Of a stretch of DNA of 64,000 bases, positions 7,817-18,682 are shown piece after piece (the first letter of the stretch is position 1; each line of letters opens with the position of its first letter). Below the pieces are notes generated by a model. The model saw only the letters and a list, made by a program, of their open reading frames with translations, did no database searches and was not told where the DNA came from. Made by a program: the position numbers and the translations under genes. Origin of the DNA: CAIQPS01 sp963783835 (GTDB lineage Bacteria > Actinomycetota > Thermoleophilia > RBG-16-64-13); contig CAWAOX010000018.1 of NCBI GenBank assembly GCA_963783835.1, positions 124,001-188,000 on the forward strand, in the 5' to 3' direction.

Positions 7817-9532
7817 CTACTTGTAGAAGCGGATCTCCGACAACTCCACGCCCCAACGCCCGTCCGTGATCTCGGCCAGCTTGGTGAACCAGATCCTGCC
7901 GGCGCTGAGCGGCTCGCGAAGGGTGATGATCTGGTTGGCGCTCCCCTCGAGGGTGGCGATGCTGGCCTCCGATCCCGAGGAGACATCCTGGCGCAATTCG
8001 CCCTCCCAGCCGTCGACCGAAGAGACGATCTCCATGATGGTCGCGGGCTCGGCCAGAGTGAACTCCAGTCCGACTCCGTCCTTGTCGAGATTGCCGAAGG
8101 CGGCCGACTTGTAGAGCTCTGTGGACCAACTCGTGCTGTCCTTGCCGTCGATGAGATTGGGGAGCTGGTCGGGATTCTCTGTCTGATCGCCCTCGGGGTC
8201 GTAGTCCTTGATCTCTGTGACGGTGACAGGGGTAGGCTCTCTGCTCACCGTGAGCTGCAAGATGTCGCCGTCGCTCTCGATGCCGGGTTCCGGAGCCTGC
8301 TCCAGGACGGTCCCGGCGGCTTTGTCGAACGACGGTATCTGGGCCGTGACCTCCACCTGCATCCCCGCGTCGGCGGCCAGTTGCCGGGCCTGGTCGAGGG
8401 AGAGACCAACGACATCCGGGGCCCCGTTCGTCGAGAGGGTGAGCGTAAGGACGATCACGATGACGGCGATCAGTACTGCCGCCGCGATGGCCCCGCCTAT
8501 CATCCAGCGCCGTCGGGCGCGCTTCTTCCTGGCCTGCTGGCGAAGCCGGTCGCGCTGCCAGCCGGGCATATCGCCTGTGTCGTCCCCGTGCCGCGATGCA
8601 GAGTCGTAGGAGGTTCCGCCCGGAGACTTACGCGTCTTGCGTTCGTCGTCGGCGCCGCGGCGCGGTTTGCCTCCCATATCCGCACGGGGCAGGGCGTACA
8701 GGCCGATACCCACCAACGCGCCGATGACTTCGTCCATCGAGACGAAGCGGTCTTCGGGGAGCTTCTCGAGACAACGCATGACCATCTTCTCGAGCCCGGG
8801 GGGCAGGTCGGAGCGGATCTCGCCGAGCGGGGGTGGCGGGTTATTGAGATGCTGACGCGCGATCTCGGGCATGCTGGCCCCATCGAACGGGGGGTGACCC
8901 GCAAGCATCTCGTACATCACCACGCCGAGTGAGTAGATGTCGGAACGCGCGTCTACCGGCTTGCTTCTCACCTGCTCGGGCGACATGTACCGGGCGCTGC
9001 CGATGATCGATCCCGCCCTGGTGACACGGGTCCAGTCGGCTCCGGTCGCTATGCCGAAGTCGGTGATCTTGGCGTGTCCCTGCCGGTCGATGAGGATGTT
9101 CTGCGGCTTGACGTCGCGGTGGACCATGCCCGCTTGGTGAGCGGCCGCCAGCCCCTCGGCCACCTGTCCCAGGATGCGGCCCGCCTCGGCGACATCCAGC
9201 GGATTCTCCTTGATCAGCTCCTTCAGCGAGCGGCCCTCGACGTACTCGAACACGAGGTAGTCGTCGGTGTCGGTAGAGCCCCGGTCGATCAGCGTCACCA
9301 CGTTCGGGTGGGAAATGCGCGCGAGCGCGCGGCCTTCGCGGTCAAACCGCGCCCGGGTGCGCGGATCCTGGTTCAGCGGGGGTTCCAGCCGCTTGATGGC
9401 CACATCGCGCTGCAGCTTGGTGTCCCAAGCCTGGTATACGATGCACATGCCACCGCGGCCAAGCACACGGCCCAGCCGATACCGGTTCCTTAGGAGCGGT
9501 CCAGCCCCGCTTTCGTCGGTGGGTTCAGCCAT
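7817..9532 (-). CDS. Transmembrane Ser/Thr protein kinase with one PASTA repeat
   Basis: 571 aa from ATG 9532. Residues 15-270 form a Hanks-type kinase domain: glycine loop GRVLGRGG, catalytic Lys47 (VAIK), HRDVKPQN with Asp140, DFG Asp158 and a SPEQ activation region. A basic linker precedes a membrane helix at about 343-366. Outside the cell lies one PASTA-like repeat (APDVVGLSLDQARQLA) and then a 140-residue domain with DGKDSTSWSTELYKS, resembling discoidin/galactose-binding-like domains on some actinobacterial kinases. PASTA domains sense peptidoglycan fragments, so a wall-linked signalling role is likely. ATG 9532 is preferred over 9550 because an AGG-rich SD precedes it. It is monocistronic and divergent from the next gene. 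Confidence 0.9.
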   Translation of the reverse strand: MAEPTDESGAGPLLRNRYRLGRVLGRGGMCIVYQAWDTKLQRDVAIKRLEPPLNQDPRTRARFDREGRALARISHPNVVTLIDRGSTDTDDYLVFEYVEGRSLKELIKENPLDVAEAGRILGQVAEGLAAAHQAGMVHRDVKPQNILIDRQGHAKITDFGIATGADWTRVTRAGSIIGSARYMSPEQVRSKPVDARSDIYSLGVVMYEMLAGHPPFDGASMPEIARQHLNNPPPPLGEIRSDLPPGLEKMVMRCLEKLPEDRFVSMDEVIGALVGIGLYALPRADMGGKPRRGADDERKTRKSPGGTSYDSASRHGDDTGDMPGWQRDRLRQQARKKRARRRWMIGGAIAAAVLIAVIVIVLTLTLSTNGAPDVVGLSLDQARQLAADAGMQVEVTAQIPSFDKAAGTVLEQAPEPGIESDGDILQLTVSREPTPVTVTEIKDYDPEGDQTENPDQLPNLIDGKDSTSWSTELYKSAAFGNLDKDGVGLEFTLAEPATIMEIVSSVDGWEGELRQDVSSGSEASIATLEGSANQIITLREPLSAGRIWFTKLAEITDGRWGVELSEIRFYK

Positions 9533-9556
9533 CGGCCTGCCTGAAAGCATTCGCTA

Positions 9557-9585
9557 TTGGACATGGAGGAACCAGACACTATCAT
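9557..9585 (+). promoter_or_regulatory. Sigma70-type promoter
   Basis: TTGGAC at 9557-9562 and TATCAT at 9580-9585 with a 17-nt spacer, placed just before the small-protein gene at 9618. It probably drives the small-protein, PHP and AmmeMemoRadiSam genes. Confidence 0.6.
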
Positions 9586-9617
9586 AGAATGCACCGAGGG
9601 ATAGGAGGTGGGGGCGA

Positions 9618-9815
9618 ATGATCTACTACGTGATCCCCCGAGAACTGGCGGACAAGTATTACGAGGAGTTCAAGAAACGCTTCGAGGGGGTCGAGGGAGT
9701 GGAAGTGATCATCGACCGCCGCGAGAAAGAACGCCGTGTCTCGGACGGAGGGGGCGAGATGCGAGTGTTACGCGATCGGCGGCGACGGCGGCCGGGTTCC
9801 CTTCCGGACGTTTGA
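9618..9815 (+). CDS. Small conserved-looking basic protein of unknown function
   Basis: 65 aa with a strong SD (GGAGGTG) and a good promoter just upstream, so it is probably real. The N-terminal part MIYYVIPRELADKYYEEF followed by EVIIDRREKERR resembles short actinobacterial proteins ending in a V-I-D-R-R-x-x-E-R-R motif, whose role I do not know. The C-terminus is Arg-rich. It ends 3 nt before the PHP gene. Nucleic-acid or protein-partner binding is possible but unsupported. Confidence 0.6.
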   Translation: MIYYVIPRELADKYYEEFKKRFEGVEGVEVIIDRREKERRVSDGGGEMRVLRDRRRRRPGSLPDV

Positions 9816-9818
9816 CGT

Positions 9819-10529
9819 ATGACTGCCTCCGGCCTCAGGCTGGATCTTCATAACCACACATCGTTTTCGTCCGATGGGGTGATGTCTCCAGCCGAATTGC
9901 TCGGTGCGGCGCGAGCGAACGGTCTCGGGTGCGTCGCGGTGACCGACCACAACACGGTCGAGGGGGCGCTGGAGGCTCTGGCGCTGGCCGAAGCCGACCC
10001 GACTCTGCCCCGGGTGATCCCCGGTATCGAGGTGTCGACAGCCGATGGGGATGTCATCGGACTGTACGTCCAGGAGACGATCCCCCGCGGCCTTCCGGTG
10101 AGCGACACCATCGCGCTCATCAGGCAGCAGGGTGGACTGGTCTACCTGCCCCACCCGTTCGACGTCATCCGCCGCGGCACCATTGCCGCCGGGGCGCGCG
10201 AGCAGGCGGCCGTCCAGGCGGACATCGTGGAAGTGCTCAACGGGCGCTCGCTCAGCCCACTGCCGGCCAGGAACGCCGGACGGCTGGCCTACCGGCACGC
10301 GAAGCCGAGAGGAGCGGGCAGCGACGCCCACGGGCCCGCCGAGGTGGGCCGGGCATATGTACTGGTCGACAGGTCTCCCACCAGGGAGGATCTGGTCGCG
10401 CTGATAGCCGCGGGTACGGTAGCGAAGGGTCTTCTCTGGCATGAATACGTTCTGAATTGGGCATTGCAGCCATTGTCGGTCATGACGCGAACCCGCCGCA
10501 AACGCGGCCGGGACCTGTCGAGGAGGTGA
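9819..10529 (+). CDS. PHP-domain metal-dependent phosphoesterase
   Basis: 236 aa. PHP motifs are visible: LDLHNHTSFSSDG (HxH), VTDHNTVEGA, the glutamate in GIEVS, LPHPFD and GSDAHGPAEVG. These residues bind three metals in relatives such as histidinol phosphatase, the polymerase PHP domain and the nucleotidase YciV/RnaAM. The substrate is not predictable. Its stop overlaps the SD of the radical SAM gene, so it is likely translated with the AmmeMemoRadiSam set. The last 20 residues are basic. Confidence 0.82.
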   Translation: MTASGLRLDLHNHTSFSSDGVMSPAELLGAARANGLGCVAVTDHNTVEGALEALALAEADPTLPRVIPGIEVSTADGDVIGLYVQETIPRGLPVSDTIALIRQQGGLVYLPHPFDVIRRGTIAAGAREQAAVQADIVEVLNGRSLSPLPARNAGRLAYRHAKPRGAGSDAHGPAEVGRAYVLVDRSPTREDLVALIAAGTVAKGLLWHEYVLNWALQPLSVMTRTRRKRGRDLSRR

Positions 10530-10534
10530 CCCGC

Positions 10535-11578
10535 ATGGAGAGAGGCCGGCCCGCGGAAGCCGTGCGGGCGGCGCTCTGGGAGGCGTGGCGGGGCGGGCCC
10601 CAGGTCCACTGCTTTCTCTGTGCCCATCATTGCCGCATAGAGCCCGGCGGCGTCGGCACGTGCGGAGTGAGGGAGAACCGGGAGGGTGTTCTCTATACCC
10701 TCGTCTACGGATGCCCGATATCGACCGCGGTCGATCCCATAGAGAAGAAGCCGCTCTTCCATTTCCTGCCCGGCACCTCCACCTATTCGCTTGCCACCGT
10801 CGGCTGCAATTTTGCCTGCACCTTCTGCCAGAACGCCGACATCAGCCAGATGCCGGCCGATCAGGGGAGGATCGTAGGGAGACCCCTGTCGGCGGAACAG
10901 GTGGTGGCCGGCGCTCTCGCGGGGGGCTGCCGGAGCGTCTCGTACACGTACACCGAGCCCACGATCTTCTACGAATACGCGCGCGATTGCGCCAGGCTGG
11001 CGACCGAGGCCGGCCTCAAGAACGTGTTCGTGACCAACGGTTTCATGACCCGGCAGATGCTCGCCGACATCGATGGGGATCTCCACGCCGCCAACGTCGA
11101 TCTTAAGTCGTTCTCCGACGAGTTCTATCGCGCGCTGGTGGGAGCCCGCTTGAAGCCGGTGCTCGATTCGATCCGGCGACTTCACGAGATGGGAGTGTGG
11201 ACCGAGGTGACGACCCTCCTCATCCCGGGACGGAACGACGGCGACGACGAATTGCGCGACCTCGCATCCTTCCTCGTCTCGGTGTCGCCCGACATCCCCT
11301 GGCACGTCTCCCGCTTCTACCCCATGTACCGCCTGCTCGACGCGCCTCCCACCCCGGTCGAGACTGTGGAGAAGGCGGTGCGCATCGGGCGCGAGGCTGG
11401 GCTGCGGTATGTGTACGGCGGCAACGTGCCCGGGCACTCGTCGGAATCGACCTCGTGCCCGTCGTGCGGGCAGGTGGTCATCGAACGGGCCGGGCACCGT
11501 CTGAGCCGGAACAGGGCAGCCGGGGGGCGCTGTCCCGATTGTGGGCAGCCGATTCCGGGCTATCTCGAGGAGGTATGA
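10535..11578 (+). CDS. amrS: AmmeMemoRadiSam system radical SAM enzyme
   Basis: 347 aa from ATG 10535, preceded by a perfect AGGAGGTGA. The radical SAM cluster motif is CNFACTFC; an N-terminal Cys-rich block CFLCAHHCRIEPGGVGTCG and the block YTEPTIFYEYARD are typical of this PflA-like family. A C-terminal zinc ribbon (CPSCG and CPDCG) is also present. The chemical product of the AmmeMemoRadiSam system is, to my knowledge, unknown. The gene is followed directly by the MEMO-like and AMMECR1-like genes, giving the complete three-part set. Confidence 0.92.
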   Translation: MERGRPAEAVRAALWEAWRGGPQVHCFLCAHHCRIEPGGVGTCGVRENREGVLYTLVYGCPISTAVDPIEKKPLFHFLPGTSTYSLATVGCNFACTFCQNADISQMPADQGRIVGRPLSAEQVVAGALAGGCRSVSYTYTEPTIFYEYARDCARLATEAGLKNVFVTNGFMTRQMLADIDGDLHAANVDLKSFSDEFYRALVGARLKPVLDSIRRLHEMGVWTEVTTLLIPGRNDGDDELRDLASFLVSVSPDIPWHVSRFYPMYRLLDAPPTPVETVEKAVRIGREAGLRYVYGGNVPGHSSESTSCPSCGQVVIERAGHRLSRNRAAGGRCPDCGQPIPGYLEEV

Positions 11579-11580
11579 CC

Positions 11581-12435
11581 ATGGGTCTTGTCGGATGTTT
11601 TGTCACTCCCCATCCCCCGATCATCATCCCCGAGGTCGGCGGCCCCAGTCTGGCCGAAGCCGGGCCCACGGTTCGCGCCATGACCGCCGTGCGGGAAAGG
11701 GCCGCCCAACTCGCCCCCGACACCATAGTGCTCCTGTCCCCTCACAGCCCCCTGGCTCGGAGCCAGATGGGCGTCTCGCTGGCCGCCTCGTACAAAGGCT
11801 CCCTCGCCTACTTCCGCGCCCCTCAGGTGCGGGTGGAAGCGGCCGCCGACGAGGGACTGGCCGAGGCGATCATGCAAGGGGCCGCGGCGCATGGGATCCC
11901 GGTGATACAAGCAGCTGCCAGAGGAGAAGTCTTCGATCTGGACCACGGAGCCATGGTGCCCCTGGTCTATCTCACCGGAGCCCTGAAGAACCCCTCCCGG
12001 CTGGTCCTGCTCTCGTTCTCCTACCTCAGCTTGGAGGAGCATGTCCGCTTTGGGCGGGCTATCGGAGAGGTGCTCGTGAAGGCGGAGCAGCGGATAGTCT
12101 ACGTGGCGAGCAGCGACCTCAGCCACCGGCTCATCCCCGGGGCGCCCGCGGGCTACGACCCTCGGGCAGCCCGGTTCGACCAGGCGATCGCCGACGCGTT
12201 CGGGTCCGGCGACTGGGACGCTCTCCTCACCATCGACCCCGCTCTGGTCTCGGCCGCCGGCGAATGCGGCTACCGCTCGTTGGCCGTGCTCTCGGGAGTC
12301 ATCGGTGCCTATGAGGCCTCTGGAGGGCGGACCCACAACCGGCTGCTGTCGTACGAAGGCCCCTGGGGCGTGGGTTACCTGGTAGGCGAGGTCGAGCTGA
12401 CCGCGCCGCCCTCGGAGGAAGGAGTCAGATCGTGA
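11581..12435 (+). CDS. amrB: AmmeMemoRadiSam system protein B (MEMO/class III dioxygenase fold)
   Basis: 284 aa. The fold family is LigB/MEMO: CFVTPHPPIIIPEVG, VLLSPHSPL, the block FDLDHGAMVPLVYL and ASSDLSHRL supply the likely metal-site histidines. Human MEMO and bacterial relatives share the fold with extradiol dioxygenases. ATG 11581 is chosen because GAGGAGG lies about 7 nt upstream; the in-frame ATG at 11575 is too close to it. The gene begins after the overlapping stop of amrS and itself overlaps amrA by 4 nt (GTGA). Confidence 0.88.
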   Translation: MGLVGCFVTPHPPIIIPEVGGPSLAEAGPTVRAMTAVRERAAQLAPDTIVLLSPHSPLARSQMGVSLAASYKGSLAYFRAPQVRVEAAADEGLAEAIMQGAAAHGIPVIQAAARGEVFDLDHGAMVPLVYLTGALKNPSRLVLLSFSYLSLEEHVRFGRAIGEVLVKAEQRIVYVASSDLSHRLIPGAPAGYDPRAARFDQAIADAFGSGDWDALLTIDPALVSAAGECGYRSLAVLSGVIGAYEASGGRTHNRLLSYEGPWGVGYLVGEVELTAPPSEEGVRS

Positions 12436-12968
12436 GCCAGGAGACAAATAGGGACGGCGACCCGCTCGTTGCCCTTGCTCGAAGAGCCGTGGAGAGCTAC
12501 GTTCGGGAGCGCGCGGTGCTCGATCCCGACCCGCTGGCCGGGCTGGAACAGCGTCGGGCCGGCGTCTTCGTGTCTCTCCATCTTCCCGACGGCTCGCTTC
12601 GGGGCTGCATCGGCACCACCCAGCCCACCCAGCCGGGGATCGAGGACGAGATAGTGCGCAACGCCATCAGCGCCGCGACGCGCGATCCCCGCTTCTACCC
12701 GCTCAAGCCCGACGAACTGGAGGGTCTGGACATCTCCGTGGACGTACTGGGAGAGCCCGAGGAAGTGAGCGGCACCGAGGGTCTCGACCCCAAGCGCTTC
12801 GGCATCATCGTGCAGACGGCCGACGGGAGGCAGGCCCTCCTGCTACCCGATCTCGAAGGAGTCGATACGGTGGATCAGCAGGTCGCCATCACCTGCCGCA
12901 AGGGCGGGATAGACCCTGGTCGAGACCGCTATCGCATCTTCCGTTTTCAGGTGGAGCGGCATCATTAG
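12432..12968 (+). CDS. amrA: AmmeMemoRadiSam system protein A (AMMECR1 family)
   Basis: 178 aa from GTG 12432. The AMMECR1 hallmark LRGCIGT is present, along with FVSLHLPDG and DPRFYPLKPDEL. The family is conserved from archaea to humans and its activity has been unclear; the conserved Cys next to a Gly-Arg suggests a nucleophile or ligand. The GTGA overlap with amrB and an SD GGAGTC upstream support the start. Last gene of the set; no clear terminator follows. Confidence 0.9.
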   Translation: MSQETNRDGDPLVALARRAVESYVRERAVLDPDPLAGLEQRRAGVFVSLHLPDGSLRGCIGTTQPTQPGIEDEIVRNAISAATRDPRFYPLKPDELEGLDISVDVLGEPEEVSGTEGLDPKRFGIIVQTADGRQALLLPDLEGVDTVDQQVAITCRKGGIDPGRDRYRIFRFQVERHH

Positions 12969-13080
12969 GGTGGGCGCGCCGGGCTGGGGGCGAGCTCTGA
13001 GGCGGGCCTTCGGAGTGATATACGTGCCGCCGCAGCGCGGGCATGTAGGCTCTCCGTAAGTCCGGGTGAGCGGGTCGGGT

Positions 13081-13110
13081 TTGCCGGGGACAAGACTGCG
13101 GTATCATAAT
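13081..13110 (+). promoter_or_regulatory. Possible promoter of the hypothetical gene at 13149
   Basis: TTGCCG at 13081-13086 and TATCATAAT at 13102-13110. The spacing is 15 or 18 nt depending on the -10 register, so this is plausible rather than strong. It would start transcription near 13117, which favours the GTG at 13149 as start. Confidence 0.4.
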
Positions 13111-13148
13111 GCGTGTCCAGTTTTCGCGTCGTCGAAGGGGAACATCCC

Positions 13149-13598
13149 GTGCAGACTAATAATTCGAGTGCAGTAGCAGTCGGTCCGCGGCCCCGAAGCC
13201 GCAGACCCCGCCGCCGGGTCACCACCGGAGCGCTCGTATGGCCCGGACTTCTCCGGGTGATGCAGCGCCTGACCCACTACAACCGCAGTGACCTGCTGGA
13301 ATTCAGGCTCAGCTTTTCCGTCCGCGACCTGCTGGCCCCCAAGGGCCGCGCGGTGAAAGATCAGTTGGAGGTGCTTCTGCAGGCCGTGCAGAAGGCGGGT
13401 TCGTACCAGGCCAAGGACGAAGCGGCCCGGGCGGTTCATGCCGTTCTGGACGCCCTCAAGGATAGGGTGCCGCCGGACGTGCTGATGAAGCTCAGCGAGT
13501 CTCTTCCCGTGAAGGAAGCGGCCCGTCTGCGCCGGGCGGCCGCGCAGCGGTTGCAGAAGGACGAGGACACGGCAGGGAAGACGTCTCCGACGCTCTGA
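13149..13598 (+). CDS. Hypothetical basic protein
   Basis: 149 aa from GTG 13149 (SD AAGGGGA, 7-nt spacing). The first 40 residues are Arg-rich and probably disordered; residues 45-145 look helical (SVRDLLAPKGRAVKDQLEVL, AVHAVLDALKDRV, VKEAARLRRAAAQRL). No motif is recognised. It is convergent with rtcB and not in an operon. An earlier GTG at 13113 would lie upstream of the inferred transcription start. Codon use matches its neighbours, so it is likely a real gene, but no function is offered. Confidence 0.55.
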   Translation: MQTNNSSAVAVGPRPRSRRPRRRVTTGALVWPGLLRVMQRLTHYNRSDLLEFRLSFSVRDLLAPKGRAVKDQLEVLLQAVQKAGSYQAKDEAARAVHAVLDALKDRVPPDVLMKLSESLPVKEAARLRRAAAQRLQKDEDTAGKTSPTL

Positions 13599-13620
13599 CC
13601 GTCGCTCGCACCACCCCGGC

Positions 13621-15066
13621 CTAGCCCTTCGTCACGCCCAACGGGCGGAGGCGCGCTACCTTCGGCGACACTCCCGCGCCGTGCATGACGCCGACGACAC
13701 GCTCGACGTCCTTATAGGCTTCGGGCATCTCTTCGCCCAAGGTCTTTTGCCCCTGGGAACGGACTGCGACGCCCGCCTCGGCCAACTCCCGCGCTATCGA
13801 GCGGCCCTTCGCCTGCTTGAGGGCCTGTGAGCGGCTCATGACCCTTCCCGCTCCGTGGCAGGTGGAGCCGAATGTCTCCGCCAGCGCATGCGCCGTTCCT
13901 TTGCAGACGAACGAAGCCGTGCCCATATCGCCGGGGATCAGCACCGGCTGTCCGACCTTCCGGTAGTCGGCGGGGATCTCGGGTCTGCCCGGGCCGAAAG
14001 CCCGCGTCGCTCCCTTGCGATGCACGCACGCCCTCACCCGCCGTCCCTCGATCTCGTGGGTCTCCAGCTTGGCGATGTTGTGGGCCACGTCGTATACGAG
14101 CCGCAGATCGAGCTCCTTCGGCGAGATACGAAGGGCATGAAGCAACGCTTTCTCGACAAGGTGCATGATCATCTGCCGGTTGGCCCAGGCGTAGTTCGCG
14201 GCGCAGGCCATGGCCGCGAGGTACGCGCGGCCTTCGCGCGATGCGACCGGAGCGCACGCCAACTGCCTGTCGGGTAGATCGATGCCGTAGCGGCGGCTTG
14301 CCTCGGCCATCGTCCCCAGATAGTCGTCACAGACCTGGTAGCCCAGTCCTCTCGAGCCGCAGTGGATCATGATCGTGATCTGGCCCTGGCGCAGTCCGTA
14401 CGCCTCCGCCGCCTCCCGGTCGAAGATCTCGTCGACCCTCTGGAGCTCGAGGAAGTGGTTGCCCGACCCGAGCGTGCCTACCTGATCCTGCCCCCGGGCG
14501 TACGCACGCTCGCTCACGGCCGCCGGGTCGGCCCCGGGGAGAGCCCCGCCGTCCTCGGTATGGTCGAGGTCGGACTGGGAGCCATAGCCGCGCTTCACGG
14601 CCCAGCCGGCGCCTTCGGTCAGAACGCGCTCCAGCTCCTCGCGGGGCAATCTGGCGATCGCGCCGCTCGACCCCACCCCTGAGGGCACGTCGCGGAACAG
14701 CTGGTCCATCACCCGCTCTATCTTGCCCTTGAGGTCGTCGGCGTCCAGGCCGGTGGCGAGGAGCCGCACTCCGCAGTTGATGTCGTAGCCCACGCCGCCC
14801 GGGGACACGATCCCATTCTCGGCGTCGAAGGCGGCCACGCCTCCTATAGGGAATCCGTAGCCGAAGTGGATGTCGGGCATGGCCAGAGAGCAGCAGAGGA
14901 TGCCGGGCAGATGGGCGACGTTCGCAACCTGGGTGAGACTGCCGTCACCGCTCAGAGCGTCGATCAGCGACTCATCCGCGAAGATCCGACCCGGGACCAG
15001 CATGCCGCCCGTCGCCGGCAGCTCCCAGGTCCATTGCCCCGTGCGGTGAAGCTCGTGCCCTTCCAT
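13621..15066 (-). CDS. rtcB: RNA-splicing ligase RtcB
   Basis: 481 aa, full length. GTP/Mn-dependent ligase joining 2',3'-cyclic-phosphate (or 3'-phosphate) and 5'-OH RNA ends. Visible are the metal-site segment GYDINCGVRLL (Asp95, Cys98), GSGNHFLEL, MIHCGSRGLGYQV, and STCHGAGRVMSR, whose His is the guanylylated nucleophile. The archease gene lies 19 nt upstream and lon and hsp20 precede that, so RNA repair appears tied to a heat-shock-type operon. The protein begins with 20 residues upstream of the usual core, starting at ATG 15066 after the SD GGAGG. Confidence 0.95.
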   Translation of the reverse strand: MEGHELHRTGQWTWELPATGGMLVPGRIFADESLIDALSGDGSLTQVANVAHLPGILCCSLAMPDIHFGYGFPIGGVAAFDAENGIVSPGGVGYDINCGVRLLATGLDADDLKGKIERVMDQLFRDVPSGVGSSGAIARLPREELERVLTEGAGWAVKRGYGSQSDLDHTEDGGALPGADPAAVSERAYARGQDQVGTLGSGNHFLELQRVDEIFDREAAEAYGLRQGQITIMIHCGSRGLGYQVCDDYLGTMAEASRRYGIDLPDRQLACAPVASREGRAYLAAMACAANYAWANRQMIMHLVEKALLHALRISPKELDLRLVYDVAHNIAKLETHEIEGRRVRACVHRKGATRAFGPGRPEIPADYRKVGQPVLIPGDMGTASFVCKGTAHALAETFGSTCHGAGRVMSRSQALKQAKGRSIARELAEAGVAVRSQGQKTLGEEMPEAYKDVERVVGVMHGAGVSPKVARLRPLGVTKG

Positions 15067-15085
15067 CTCGTCACCTCCTGATCAG

Positions 15086-15607
15086 TCAGATATCGAGCAG
15101 GACGGTAGCCGTCCAACCGCCGGCGTTCTCGCTCACCGCCAGCCGGTGGTAGGTGACGGCCTTGATCTCGCGGAGCAGGGTGTGGCGCTCTTTGTCGGCG
15201 TTGTCGCCCCACAGCCGGGCCAGCAGACTCCACCCTTCGCCGGCCGGGCCGGCGAGGCCGGTCCCGGCTTCGCCCATCCTGGCGGCCTCAGCGTGGGGAC
15301 ATCTCTCGACGCTGACCTCTCCGCCCGCGGCAACGAAGCCTTCCGTGTCGAAGAAGTAGAGGGCTTCCGACAGGAGAGAGCGGAGGGCCTCGTCGAGCGC
15401 GGGCTCGCGGACGCGAAGCGTGAGCTCGCGCCGGGTACCGAACCCCTCGATCTGCGCGATCTGATCGTAGAAAGCGAAAAGGCTGTTCTCGAGCAACTCC
15501 GGAAGCTCGCGGCCGTGAATCTCGAGGAACAGGTCCGACGGATGCTCGAGCTCAGAGTACGCCTCCGCCTGCCGTCCGCGGTCCCAACGTCGCCGGGTCT
15601 CCGTCAT
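15086..15607 (-). CDS. Archease (RtcB activator)
   Basis: 173 aa. Archease speeds guanylylation and turnover of RtcB. Visible family features are HPSDLFLEIHG near the N-terminus (acidic metal site) and EIKAVTYHRLAV near the C-terminus. The usual length is about 140 aa; an insertion of about 30 residues rich in Gly/Ala (EAARMGEAGTGLAGPAGEG) lies before the last block. ATG 15607 follows GGGGG at 5-nt spacing; ATG 15619 is in frame but has no SD. It lies between lon and rtcB on the same strand. Confidence 0.88.
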   Translation of the reverse strand: MTETRRRWDRGRQAEAYSELEHPSDLFLEIHGRELPELLENSLFAFYDQIAQIEGFGTRRELTLRVREPALDEALRSLLSEALYFFDTEGFVAAGGEVSVERCPHAEAARMGEAGTGLAGPAGEGWSLLARLWGDNADKERHTLLREIKAVTYHRLAVSENAGGWTATVLLDI

Positions 15608-15667
15608 GCCGGCCCCCATCCGTCGAAGTCGGCTGTCCGGCCCGTCCGCGCCGCCGCCGGTCCGTTC

Positions 15668-18180
<2,513 letters not shown>

Positions 18181-18184
<4 letters not shown>

Positions 18185-18654
18185 TCTGGCTGCCCCCCTT
18201 CGCCCTCGTCTTTGGGCGAGATGGGGATCTTCTTACTCGCCGAGCGCGCTCGGATGGGCAGGACGATCTCCAGGAAGCCGTTGCTGTAATCGGCCCGGGC
18301 CTTCGTCGCGTCCACTTCTGGGGGGAGCATGACCATCCGCTCGAAACGGCCGTAGGCGATCTCCATCTGCTGATAGACGGCGTCTGGATGCAGTTCGTCC
18401 GAGCGGACGCCGCTTATCCGGAGTACGCTCTCTTCCACCTCGAGATTCACCTGGGCGGGATCGACGCCGGAGAGGTCGAGCTTGACGACCACCGCCTTCT
18501 GGCGCTTGTCGAAGTACACGTCGGCACTGGGCCTGAAAGCGGCCTTGCCGTAGCGGGGGACCCGCTCGCCGCGCAGCAGGTCGAGGAACATGCTGTCAAC
18601 CTCGCCCTGGAGCCGCTGGGACCGGGCCGGATCGTCTTTGCGTCTTGGTTCCAC
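18181..18654 (-). CDS. Small heat-shock protein (Hsp20 family)
   Basis: 157 aa with an alpha-crystallin domain at about residues 42-140: PSADVYFDKRQKAVVVKLDL, the block VLRISGVR, YGRFERMVMLP and NGFLEIVLP, ending with an I-P-I type motif (KKIPIS) that inserts into neighbouring subunits. It holds unfolding proteins for refolding or degradation. It overlaps lon by 4 nt and starts 28 nt after UPF0182. No clear heat-shock operator (CIRCE or HAIR) could be seen in that short gap. Confidence 0.92.
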
Positions 18655-18682
18655 CGCGACCTCGCCTTATCGGTTTTGCAGT

